From Leishmania martiniquensis (taxonomy: Eukaryota; Euglenozoa; Kinetoplastea; Trypanosomatida; Trypanosomatidae), in NCBI RefSeq assembly GCF_017916325.1, contig NC_090168.1:236192-300191 (forward strand): 64,000 nt of DNA, in the 5' to 3' direction. The notes beneath the pieces are model-generated. The model did not search any database. It saw only the letters and a list, made by a program, of their open reading frames with translations, and was not told the origin of the DNA. Of this stretch, positions 38,897-47,994 are shown piece after piece (within the stretch, counting starts at the first letter, position 1; each line of letters opens with the position of its first letter). The position numbers and the translations under genes were made by a program.

Positions 38897-40660
38897 GGGC
38901 AGCGAAAGCGCTAAGCGCATCGATTTGATGCACCCCCCCCTCCCTCCTCCTCTCCTCCCTCTTCCGCGGCCCACCAGCGGTGTGCCAAAACCTGTGGTGA
39001 TGAAGAGCCGTCTCCATCAGGTACGAACAGTTACCCTTCTTTCACCTTCCCCTGACGGCATCTACGGCTCTCGCCTCATGAACACCTCAGAGGCAGGACA
39101 ACGGCACGTTCTATTCTCTCCCTCGTTGCTTAGCACAGCCTTTTTTTTCTCCTACCTCAGTTCTCTCTCTCTTTCTCACCTTCTCGTATCAAGGCGAGAT
39201 GTGGTGCGCGTGTACAGTGCAAGTGTTGTGGGACGTGATGTTTCGCAGGGGATATGCCTTCCATAGCTTCCTGAGCAAACGTGCTCTGAGGCCCACGCTA
39301 AACAGGAAAGCGAAAGTCCGCGTTACCGCAATGCCGGCAACCGCTGAAAAAAGGAGTTTTGCATCAGTTCATGCATTACACAAGAGTGGTGACGTGCGTG
39401 TGTGGCGTTGTGTTCTGCGAGGCATCGATGCTCGGCAAGCTATACCCGCAGGCTTCGTGGCGTGCTGCGCGCCGCACTGTCCCTTCTCTCCTCACACGTT
39501 GCCGTTGCCCCCAGCGGAAGCCGCGACATCCAGTGTGAGCTCCAAGCGTGAATGCATGTCTGTGCCTTTTGCTTTAACTGCATGCTTTACTTCTCTCACA
39601 TCCCACCCTCGCTACCGCGCGTCTCTCCCCTTCGACTAACCGACCTTTTTTTTTGATGCATCCACGGCTATATCCACGTCATGACTCTTCTCCCCGGGTG
39701 GGAACATGCATCACTCCGTGTACGCCCACCTACCCACACACACACACGCACACTGACGTTCATGTAAGCATGAATGTCCAAACCTTGCCAGTGAGGTTAA
39801 AAGGGGTACGAGTACGTACACATTCTATACCAAACCAACCTATAGAGAAAGACGAGTGGGCGAAAAAAAAAGTCTGCTCGGTTTGTCCGGGTGCGCAACG
39901 CCGTCGTATCTCACTTCTTTTTTTTTTTGCTCCTTGCGCGTGTGCGTGCGTGTGTCTTTACACTCACCCATCTCTCTTCTTCCCTCCACAAGTCTTTGCT
40001 GTCGGCCTGCGTCTCTCTCTCTCTGTGTAGGCTATAGAGAGAGGGAAAAAGAGGGAAAAAAGGGGGACGTACAAAACACCGTCTTTTCTATTTCCACTGT
40101 CCTGCTCGCACCCGCCTCTCTGTCTCTCTCTCCTCCGCCTTCCACGACACCCTCTCCCGTCCTCAGGCTTTCGCACGCCGAGAGTGGGAGGAGAGAGAGG
40201 AACGAATCCGGAGGGGGGACATAGAAGCCACGCAAGAGCCGCGGCAGCACCTCAGAAAGGCACCATAGAAGCGCGTACACACCTTTCCCAGTTTGTGTTT
40301 CCTTTTCTCCTGTGTTTGGATTTTTTTTTCATTTCCTCGTTGTACCTCTGCCCACTGCACCACACGTGAACATAGACGGCACCCTCTCTCTCTCTTGTTG
40401 ACCACTGCGCTTGGTAGAGCATTTCTATCCCAATCGCCGCACGCAGCCGCCCATCTTCTTTTTTTTTGGCTGGCTTCGAGCTCCTTCCTCCCTGTTGCGC
40501 ACTCCGCTGTTTTCCTCTCTGTCTCATCCGTTACCCCTCGCAGGGAGCACGTTACCTCTGTTTTCTGTGCCGTGGAAGTGACCTTCAGGGCGCCCTCGCC
40601 CTTCTGATCCCTCTCTCAGCCGCCTTTTCCCTCTTGCTCCACACTTCCCTTGCTGCGAAG
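38897..40660. other. Spacer upstream of the 1,395-aa gene
   Basis: No gene is supported. It is rich in pyrimidine tracts (39,138-39,180, 39,910-39,990, 40,080-40,160, 40,490-40,540), CA runs near 39,736-39,750 and T homopolymers. The open frames are shadows of these tracts. Confidence 0.5.
40510..40543 (+). promoter_or_regulatory. Putative spliced-leader acceptor of the 1,395-aa gene
   Basis: A long pyrimidine tract (TTTTCCTCTCTGTCTCATCC and on) ends in TCGCAG, with the AG at 40,542-40,543, giving a 5' UTR of about 118 nt. It is among the clearest acceptors in the window. Confidence 0.5.
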
Positions 40661-43600
40661 ATGATGCGTTGTGCGTCTCACTTGGTGGCTCGCTCCGCCC
40701 GTCTCTCTGCGGCGTCGTGCGCCACGGCTGTGACACTGCTGTCTCCACGTCGCTTTTTCGGGTCCAAGTGCAGCGACGACCTTGGCAACTACAAGCGCCC
40801 CTACACACATGAGAGCCGCAGCGCTGCTCACCGTCACCCAACACGTAAGGAGATGCTGCGAGAGCAGCGGAATGCCGCGACTGCCCCCACTAGCGCCACA
40901 GCGGAGCCGGAGAAGGATGACATGTTTACTGAGGAGTCGGAGCCAGAGGTGCCTGCACCGCGCAGCAACAAGAACAAGTATGAGGATCTTTTCAAGTCCG
41001 ACCAGCGCATCGCCTTCACGAGCGATTTCCGTGGGCGTGAGATGAAGCCCATCTTGAACGCAGCGGATGAAGCGCCGCGTGCGGGCACAGCGCGGAGGCC
41101 TTCTTCCTGTAGTGCTGTAGGTGTGGATGGCACGGACGTGACTCGCATCTACAGCAGAGAAGAGGTCCGAAACATGCAGGAGAGGGGGTGCGTGAGCACC
41201 GGTGAGGCCTCGAAAGCGAAGGCATCCAGCAGTGCAATGGGCGGCGTGCTATCTACATCAGAGGCAGCGCAACGCACAACATCGGAGGGGATAGAGACCC
41301 ACGCCTCGGAGGACGATGAGGATGAATTTGCCGAAATCCGCAGCCACCCGTTCTTCATGGACATGCTGCGCCGGGTGGAGCGCAACATGATCCGCTTCCG
41401 CAAGGAGACGCGCGCCGTGGGGAGGTACAGCCTAGACGCTGTCAACGAGTGCGTGCGGCCGTTGCTGCAGCTCACGGACTACCCGCTCACGGCCAGGCAG
41501 CTGTCGCACCTCTCTCACAGCATTAGTCCAGCGGTGCTGAAGAGCTCTTTGCGTGACCAGGCTGCGTGCAAGCACCTGCAGCTGTACCGCTCGCAAGACA
41601 CGGATATGCTGCTGGACTGGTCAAAGGAGGATTTCCTGCGCCGCCGCTACGAGAGTGTGCACTTGTCATGGGAGCCGATGGATGTGATTTGCCGCCGCTT
41701 TGGCTGGACGCCGGAGATGATGTCAGACCGAGACTACCTCTTGTACTTTTCAGCTTTTCCTGAGTATGTTGAAATGGCCGAGATGCGGACCACCGAGAAG
41801 GGGGAGCCAAAGGCGATCCTGATCGATGATCCCGTGTCGCGCGCCGCAAAAGACCCCGTCCCGGCAACCCGTCTGCTTCTCCGCCGCAAGCCCTCCGTGG
41901 ACGCCGAGCCGTCCCTCACAGAGTCCATTCGTCTCATGGGCAGTCCCGCCGTGGCAACGCCGACCAAAGGGAAGAAGGCGCAACGGATGCGTCAACACGG
42001 CGGTGACTCCGTGGCTGACTACTTCGGCGCCGTCGAGGCCACCGCGAGCGCCGTCGACGGAGACGAAGCGACGAAGCTGCAGCATGCCGTGGACAGTGTC
42101 CCGCCGCTGCGCCAGGCGAGCCATCCCGGTGGCCGCACGATTCGTGAGTTCTCCATTCCGAAGTCGCACGCGGCGGAGGCGCCACCTGCCGCGCCATGCA
42201 AAGCAGACATGGCGAGCGAGGCCGTCTTCGACCAGCAGAAGTTCGAGGAGCTCTCCAGCGCTTACCACAACGCTAAGGTGGAAAACTCACTGCTGCGCCG
42301 TCGCATGCTTGGAACGGACAGCGTCGACCAGGCGCAGGAGCTGCAGAGGCAACTGGCGAGTGGCCGCACCGAGCAGCTGCGTCTGGAACAGGAGCTGGAG
42401 CGCATGCGCGAGTTGAAGCGCAACACACCGACATCGAAGAACAGTCCAAAATTCGCCGTGCCGCGCGGGCAGCCACAGTACCCGGAGGCGCCAGCGCACA
42501 CGGAGAAGTTTTCAAAAAACGGTAGCGCCGTCGAGGACATTGATGACGACGAGATCGAGCAGGCCTTGAGGGAGTTCAAGGAGAAGGAAGCACTGCGGAT
42601 GACGGAGAGGCGACCGATGGCGAGTACGGCGCGGTCGGCCCCTTTGCTGACTCCTCACCACACCATCGCCCCTAACACTTCCGCAGACGCTGATGTCAAC
42701 GACGAGTGCGAGGAAGTCGAGGAGGTTATCGAGGTGGTAGAGGAGGAGGAGGATGACCTGATGGCGTCCAGCCATGCGGCGGCAGAGGGGCTGCAGGCCA
42801 ATTCACAGGCCGACCTTCTCACCACAGAGAGCAGGGTGGGTGACTCAGCCGGAGGAGGCGACGGCGCGTCCGCGGATGGGGCGGCGAATGGGTCACCAGA
42901 GAGGTGCAGCCCACCTTGGCAGGATGAGCTGTCGGCCGCTGTGGAGCAGCACGAGGCCGAGATGGAGGAGCAGGAGGATGGCTTAACTGCTGCCTTCAGC
43001 GACACTCCTGCTAGCACCCCCACCTCTCGTCTGGAGCAGCTTGCGTCCCTGCACGATCGACTGTCCTCGGCGGCGGACCGCGCCCGTCGTTACGTGGCCA
43101 CGGTACAAGTCCGTCGGCAAGATGTTTTGGAGAGGCTGGACCGTCAACTGGCGGATGCCAGCGCAAAGGTGGAACAGCTTGAGGATCAGCTGGCCGCTGT
43201 GAAAGAGGAGCAGACGACCCTACGAGATACACTGGCTCGTGAGGAGGCGGAGCGCAAGGCCCTCGAGGTAGAGACCCAGCTGAAGGCGCAGCGGGAGAGG
43301 CGCTTGGCCGAGCTGGAGCAGCAGCGGGAGCAAGCCCGCCTCGCTCAGGAGGCGGCGGCGAGGGCAGTGGAGCGCCAGAAGAAGGCCGAACGGGAGACAC
43401 TTGCGATGGAGGAGGAGCTGCAGCGCAAGCTGAGGGAGGTGCAATCCAAGCTGCGTGCGCTGCAGGACAGCGGCTCGGCTGCCCACAACAGCGCTGCGGC
43501 CGCTACCTTTCATGCTGCGGCAGCCGAAGAAGCAGAGGCTGAGGAAGCTTCGGAGGCGCATGGAGGGGCTGACGGGGAAAAGTCTTCTGCTCCGCACTCT

Positions 43601-44848
43601 CGCGTGCCCGAGTCGGTGGCCCGTGCCGCAGCCCCTGTACGCCATGCGGTCACGGAGCCTCTGCCAAGCGCTGCGGAGGACGCCGCCGACGTATCCACTT
43701 CTCCTGTGTCAGCTGGCCAGTTTATGTGCACCCCGGAGCAGTACGATGGCCTGCATTTGGCGGCGGAGCGCCTGAAGAAGGAAATCGCCGCATTGGAGGC
43801 CCAGATGGAGGAAGAGGGAGACGAGGAAGATGAGACGCTGATGGCTGTCCTGGCTGCGTCGCGCTCTGATCTCGAAGAGCTTGAGGATTGTATCGGCTCT
43901 GTGCAGGCAAACGCGCCGTGGGCCGCTACTCGAGACGCAAAGCGTGCTCGCGAGCACGCTTTATCCGCCAAGGTGGCGGACACTGACGCGCATCGGCTGC
44001 AGAGCGGCATCGACCACCACCGCTTCCAGATATCGCTCCTTGAGAAGCGCCTGCAGCACGCCTCGAAGAAGACGGTGATCGCGAAGCTGAAGGATCGCAT
44101 CGTGCAGGCGCGCAAGTCCATTACGCATCTGCGCGTGGAGCAGGACCGTCTACGTCGCGCTGGCCGTGACTCCATGGGACTGCCCCCGTCAATGAGTATT
44201 GCGGAGACGCTCGCGCATGAGCTGAAAGACGAGGAAGAGGCGAACCTGACGGACGAGGTGCCCAAGGGCATGGGTGAAGATTGCTGCGGGGCTTCTGTAG
44301 CCACGAAGAGTTCCGTCATGCGCTCGGACGCTCAGGCCGTGGATGATGATGAAGCTTACAGTGCCGCTGCGGGCGTCAAATCAGCTGATCGCATGGTGGA
44401 GTCGAAGGCGGCCGCGGACGCGCCGTCGGCGACTAGTCCGGATGCGGAAAAGCTGCGCGTGCGGCTCGACAGCATGGTGAAGGACATCCAGCACCTGCAA
44501 GATAGCATTGAGGCGCAGGAGCGCACTTCTGACTACGACGACGAGGAGACGGAAGTGGTGCTTCGCGAAATGAAGGACAAACTGAGCCAACTGCTCCGTC
44601 TGCGCGACCAAGTGCAATGTGCCTTGGTAGAGGAGTCACTGAACGGCTCCGCCAGCGCTGGAGGGCCTACCCAGGTCATCCGCCCACCGCTAACTGCCGC
44701 TGGAACTCCGCCGGTGATCGGCCGAGGCGGCACCACCGTCCACAGCGGTCCCCCAGCTTCTCAGCAGAGCGAGCCTAGCCGTGTGCCGATGGCATCCAAA
44801 AAGCTTCGCGCCTCCGCCCGAAGCTTTTCCACGCAGCGGCGTCGTTAG
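40661..44848 (+). CDS. Large coiled-coil protein with mitochondrial-type N-terminus
   Basis: This encodes 1,395 aa. ATG 40,661 (MMRCASHLVARSARLS) is chosen because the next 35 residues are basic, hydroxylated and free of acids, like a mitochondrial presequence, and a clear splice acceptor lies upstream. The longer frame starts at a non-ATG codon. Residues about 210-370 form the most folded-looking part: HPFFMDMLRRVERNM, LTDYPLTARQLSHLSHSI, WSKEDFLRRRYESVHLSWEPMDV and YLLYFSAFPEYV. The rest alternates acidic or Ser-rich linkers (EEVEEVIEVVEEEEDD near 690) with long coiled coils at about 560-640 and 800-930, and several shorter ones to 1,330. I do not recognise the family. A role in mitochondrial RNA or ribosome assembly is possible but only a guess. 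Confidence 0.8.
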   Translation: MMRCASHLVARSARLSAASCATAVTLLSPRRFFGSKCSDDLGNYKRPYTHESRSAAHRHPTRKEMLREQRNAATAPTSATAEPEKDDMFTEESEPEVPAPRSNKNKYEDLFKSDQRIAFTSDFRGREMKPILNAADEAPRAGTARRPSSCSAVGVDGTDVTRIYSREEVRNMQERGCVSTGEASKAKASSSAMGGVLSTSEAAQRTTSEGIETHASEDDEDEFAEIRSHPFFMDMLRRVERNMIRFRKETRAVGRYSLDAVNECVRPLLQLTDYPLTARQLSHLSHSISPAVLKSSLRDQAACKHLQLYRSQDTDMLLDWSKEDFLRRRYESVHLSWEPMDVICRRFGWTPEMMSDRDYLLYFSAFPEYVEMAEMRTTEKGEPKAILIDDPVSRAAKDPVPATRLLLRRKPSVDAEPSLTESIRLMGSPAVATPTKGKKAQRMRQHGGDSVADYFGAVEATASAVDGDEATKLQHAVDSVPPLRQASHPGGRTIREFSIPKSHAAEAPPAAPCKADMASEAVFDQQKFEELSSAYHNAKVENSLLRRRMLGTDSVDQAQELQRQLASGRTEQLRLEQELERMRELKRNTPTSKNSPKFAVPRGQPQYPEAPAHTEKFSKNGSAVEDIDDDEIEQALREFKEKEALRMTERRPMASTARSAPLLTPHHTIAPNTSADADVNDECEEVEEVIEVVEEEEDDLMASSHAAAEGLQANSQADLLTTESRVGDSAGGGDGASADGAANGSPERCSPPWQDELSAAVEQHEAEMEEQEDGLTAAFSDTPASTPTSRLEQLASLHDRLSSAADRARRYVATVQVRRQDVLERLDRQLADASAKVEQLEDQLAAVKEEQTTLRDTLAREEAERKALEVETQLKAQRERRLAELEQQREQARLAQEAAARAVERQKKAERETLAMEEELQRKLREVQSKLRALQDSGSAAHNSAAAATFHAAAAEEAEAEEASEAHGGADGEKSSAPHSRVPESVARAAAPVRHAVTEPLPSAAEDAADVSTSPVSAGQFMCTPEQYDGLHLAAERLKKEIAALEAQMEEEGDEEDETLMAVLAASRSDLEELEDCIGSVQANAPWAATRDAKRAREHALSAKVADTDAHRLQSGIDHHRFQISLLEKRLQHASKKTVIAKLKDRIVQARKSITHLRVEQDRLRRAGRDSMGLPPSMSIAETLAHELKDEEEANLTDEVPKGMGEDCCGASVATKSSVMRSDAQAVDDDEAYSAAAGVKSADRMVESKAAADAPSATSPDAEKLRVRLDSMVKDIQHLQDSIEAQERTSDYDDEETEVVLREMKDKLSQLLRLRDQVQCALVEESLNGSASAGGPTQVIRPPLTAAGTPPVIGRGGTTVHSGPPASQQSEPSRVPMASKKLRASARSFSTQRRR

Positions 44849-46463
44849 AGTCACTCATGCGGCAGCCGCCGTGACGTCTGGATAGGGGAGGGGGCTGCAA
44901 GGGCGCTCCGTCCCCTCTTGCGCGGGTCCCCTCAAGCACCGCACGCAAAAACTGCTGATGCACGTCCAGATTCTCGTGCCTTTCGACCGCCTCTTCCGCA
45001 GCTGTCTGCTGGACGGAGAGGAATGTAGCGATAACTGAGCGACAAAAAAAAGACCTATCAAGCGGTGGAGGGGAGAGGGGCAATAGGGAGCTCGGGTGCA
45101 TTCCATAGAACAAGAGAAGTGAAAGTGCTGTTGACGTGTGTGTGCGCGCGCGCGCATCGGTGCGGGGTGGGCGTCTTTAGTGTCTTGGCGCTTTTCCTTC
45201 TGGACGCGTTCCTGTCATGGAGCGAAACTGTTTGTCCGTATGTCTCCTGTGCGCTCTCTATTTGCCTGAAATAGGCGCTCCCATTTAGCGCCAGCGAGTC
45301 GGCTTCGACGCGTATTCCCCATTTTCTCTCACTCACTTACACACACACACACACACTCGCTCCTTCCCCTTTTTGTGTCGCACGGCCCTCTGTTCAACTT
45401 CGCTTCCCTGCGCTGCTTGTCTCTCTCTCTGTGTGCGCGCGTGGTGGGTAGGTAGAAGTGAACCACTGTCTCCGCACCCCTCCCCTCCCTCCCCTTTCTC
45501 TTTGCATAGATACCAAAGAAGGTCAAGTATTGCACGCGGCCCAGAGAAAGCAAGCCAACAAAAATTGTGTAGCACCTAAGACCGCCTCTCTCTCCTCCTG
45601 TGTGTGTGTGTGTGTAGAGAAAAAAATCTTCAATGACCCTCCTAAAATCCATGAGTTGGGCTCCCTCCATCCCTTCGTTTCTGTTTGTATGTGCGTCTGA
45701 TCGAGGGGGAGAGCCTCATTCAAGCGGTGGTGGTATCAGCCTTGCCCATGAGCCAAAAAAGCTGCTATAATGTGTGACAGGCGTGCCCAACCCCAGCGGT
45801 CCCTGTCTCGTCGCGTTGACCGATGCACGCGCCTGCTGCGCAGGGTTCGGCGACCCGCTTCTTCCTTGATGTGTAGATGGCGCAGGAGGGGATACTGCTA
45901 TCACTTTTCCCCTGGTCATGGCCTCTCATGAGGGAGGCAGACCCATCTGCTAACCCGTCGGTGCCGGCGCTTGCTGTCATGGGAAGCGCTGCCTCTCTCC
46001 TTCGCGTGCTGATGCACCGACTGGCAACTTTCTCCTTTTTCCCCTTTCCCTTCTCACGTCGCCCGTCTCCTTCCTCCTGCTCCCCCCTCCCCCCGGCCCC
46101 TCGAGGCACGCATTCTTCCATTCCCTCTCTCTCCATCGGTGTGGGTGTGCTGGATCTGCGGGTGTGTGACGGCTGCAGGTGAAGAGAGAACGTCAGCTCC
46201 TGAGCTCCGTCTCTCCAAGGGAAGGAACACAGGGATATTCGTGTGTGCGTCCGGGGACGTGGCCGCATCTACTTTTCGCCTCTCGTCCCCCCTCCCCCCG
46301 CCCCCGCCCTTCACAGGGCGAGAACTGCCTCTTCTGCCGCTCCCTCCCAATACGGATACAGATAGGGGTGGAGTGGGGGCACGTTGGGCGACTACATCCT
46401 GGACAGCAGCGGAGCGCGCCACGAGGGGAACGCTTGGAGAGTCTTATTCGACCACGCACGACA
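44849..46463. other. Spacer upstream of the 152-aa gene
   Basis: No gene is supported. CA/GT runs lie at 45,340-45,356 and 45,599-45,616, with an alternating GC run at 45,141-45,154. Pyrimidine-rich stretches at 46,030-46,090 and 46,275-46,310 may direct splicing of the gene at 46,464. Confidence 0.5.
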
Positions 46464-46922
46464 ATGCTCCGCTTCACGCATGCTATCCGGAAGAATCCGG
46501 TGGTGTTCAAGCAGGGGCAGGGCATGTTCTCGCACCAGTTGAAGCGCATTCTGAACAAAAAATCGCTGCACAAGTACAATTGGGATTCGCTGCCTATGTA
46601 CGACCCTCGCAAGCTTGTGCACGCTAACCGCTACGTCGATCATGACACTTATGAAGAGAGGTACGATCCGCATTGGGAGCACAATGCTCACCTTGTACCA
46701 GACCAGCAGTTTTACTACATCCCTGTCCCGAAGGAGTACAAGGACGCGTATTGGTGGCGTGACTTGCAGGCCCGGCGCGTCCAGTGCCCGACCGAGTGGG
46801 TGCACTTCCGCATGCACACCAAGGACAAGCTCAAGTACGACTTCCAGGATTTGGCGTTCCGCAAAAAGTTTGAGTACTCCTACGAAGATGTGGTGGCGAA
46901 CGCCAAGGATATGCGCAGCTAA
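46464..46922 (+). CDS. Small basic protein, probably mitochondrial
   Basis: This encodes 152 aa. The open frame extends upstream, but ATG 46,464 (MLRFTHAIRKNP) gives an N-terminus of presequence type: basic, amphipathic and without acids for the first 40 residues. The mature part is rich in Tyr, Trp, Arg and Asp (YYIPVPKEYKDAYWWRDLQARR, TEWVHFRMHTKDKLKYDF). That composition is typical of trypanosomatid mitoribosomal or respiratory-complex subunits. I do not recognise a family and no membrane segment is present. Codon use is strongly coding-like (many C/G third positions). It resembles the 154-aa gene at 56,601 in type but not in alignable sequence. Confidence 0.75.
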   Translation: MLRFTHAIRKNPVVFKQGQGMFSHQLKRILNKKSLHKYNWDSLPMYDPRKLVHANRYVDHDTYEERYDPHWEHNAHLVPDQQFYYIPVPKEYKDAYWWRDLQARRVQCPTEWVHFRMHTKDKLKYDFQDLAFRKKFEYSYEDVVANAKDMRS

Positions 46923-47994
46923 ATGCCTCAAGAAGGCAGGCAGGTGGCATCTTTTATCTGTGTCACTGTCATTGTGCCCTGGGCGAGTCCAGTCAGTGTT
47001 GATTCTTAATCTCTCCTTCTGATTCGCCCTCGCGCGCAGGTTAGGGTTAGGGGTGGTACCAAGAAACCTGCCGTATGTGAGTCAACGTGTGTGTGGGGGG
47101 AGGGGGGGCAGAGCAGCTTCCTTGGCTGGTCCTCTTTGTCCCGGTGCGTCGGCTCTCTTTGGTGGTGCGTCTGTCACCTCTGCTGCGGCTGCGGATGTGC
47201 GGGAGAACTGAGAGAGCGCTCCACATGGCGGCCACGCTGAATGGCATATTTGCTGATACTGATGCTGGGGGCAGTGGTGGTGGTGGATGTGTGTAGATGG
47301 ACGTTGGATGAGCGAGTCGGGGCTCTTTCCTGCGGCGCATGCGTCTCTCTTTCACCCCACCGTGGCCAGCGCGCGGACTGCTCCTGCTTGCTGAGTTGCT
47401 AACACACAAGAATTCCTACCGAGGCCGTGAGGAGGAGACAGGCTTGTGAGCTGGGCAAAAGAGGGGGGGGTGAGCTGGTGGGTGGGCGGGTGGCCCTCCA
47501 GGGGCGCCAGTCCTGAAGAGGGAAAGCGAGAACGCGTGTGCGTGTGTGCAGGGTGGCAGTGAGGCGCTATTTCTCTGCATTAGGTGCACATGAGTACGCG
47601 GGTGTTTTTTTTTTGCGCTCCCCTTTTCGCTTCGCTACGTGCGCGCCTCTTCACACGCATGCTGGCGGCGTGGCACAGTTGCCACTAAAGAGGGGCGCCG
47701 ACGCCGACGTCCTGCCGTCATTTCGGGGCCCTGCATGCCAGTCCGCACTCCTTCCCCAGCTTCGAGTTGGTCTGCGACCATCAAGGCGGCTCTGCGTCTC
47801 CCGCTCAAGATGCCGCATCGCCACTTTTCCACCTATCTCTCTCTTGTTCTGACTCGGTCGCGCCACCCCTAAAGTACAGTCCTACGCTCACATACGAGCA
47901 CACATAGACGTTTCCTTGTATTGGTCAGCGCGCCGCTTGCAACCGCATCGTGCATCGCTGCATTCTCTACCGCAGACACACCTCGCTGCCGCCC
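46923..47994. other. Spacer between the 152-aa gene and PP2A-B55
   Basis: No gene is supported. It contains a short telomere-like tract at 47,039-47,053, G-rich runs at 47,092-47,108 and 47,463-47,471, and a T run at 47,605-47,613. A pyrimidine tract at 47,820-47,850 followed by AGs near 47,874-47,880 is a candidate acceptor for the PP2A gene. Confidence 0.5.
47039..47053. repeat. Short interstitial telomere-like tract
   Basis: The sequence GGTTAGGGTTAGGGG contains slightly more than two units of the TTAGGG telomere repeat used by trypanosomatids, in a spacer far from any visible chromosome end. It is too short to be a working telomere and may be chance. Confidence 0.5.
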
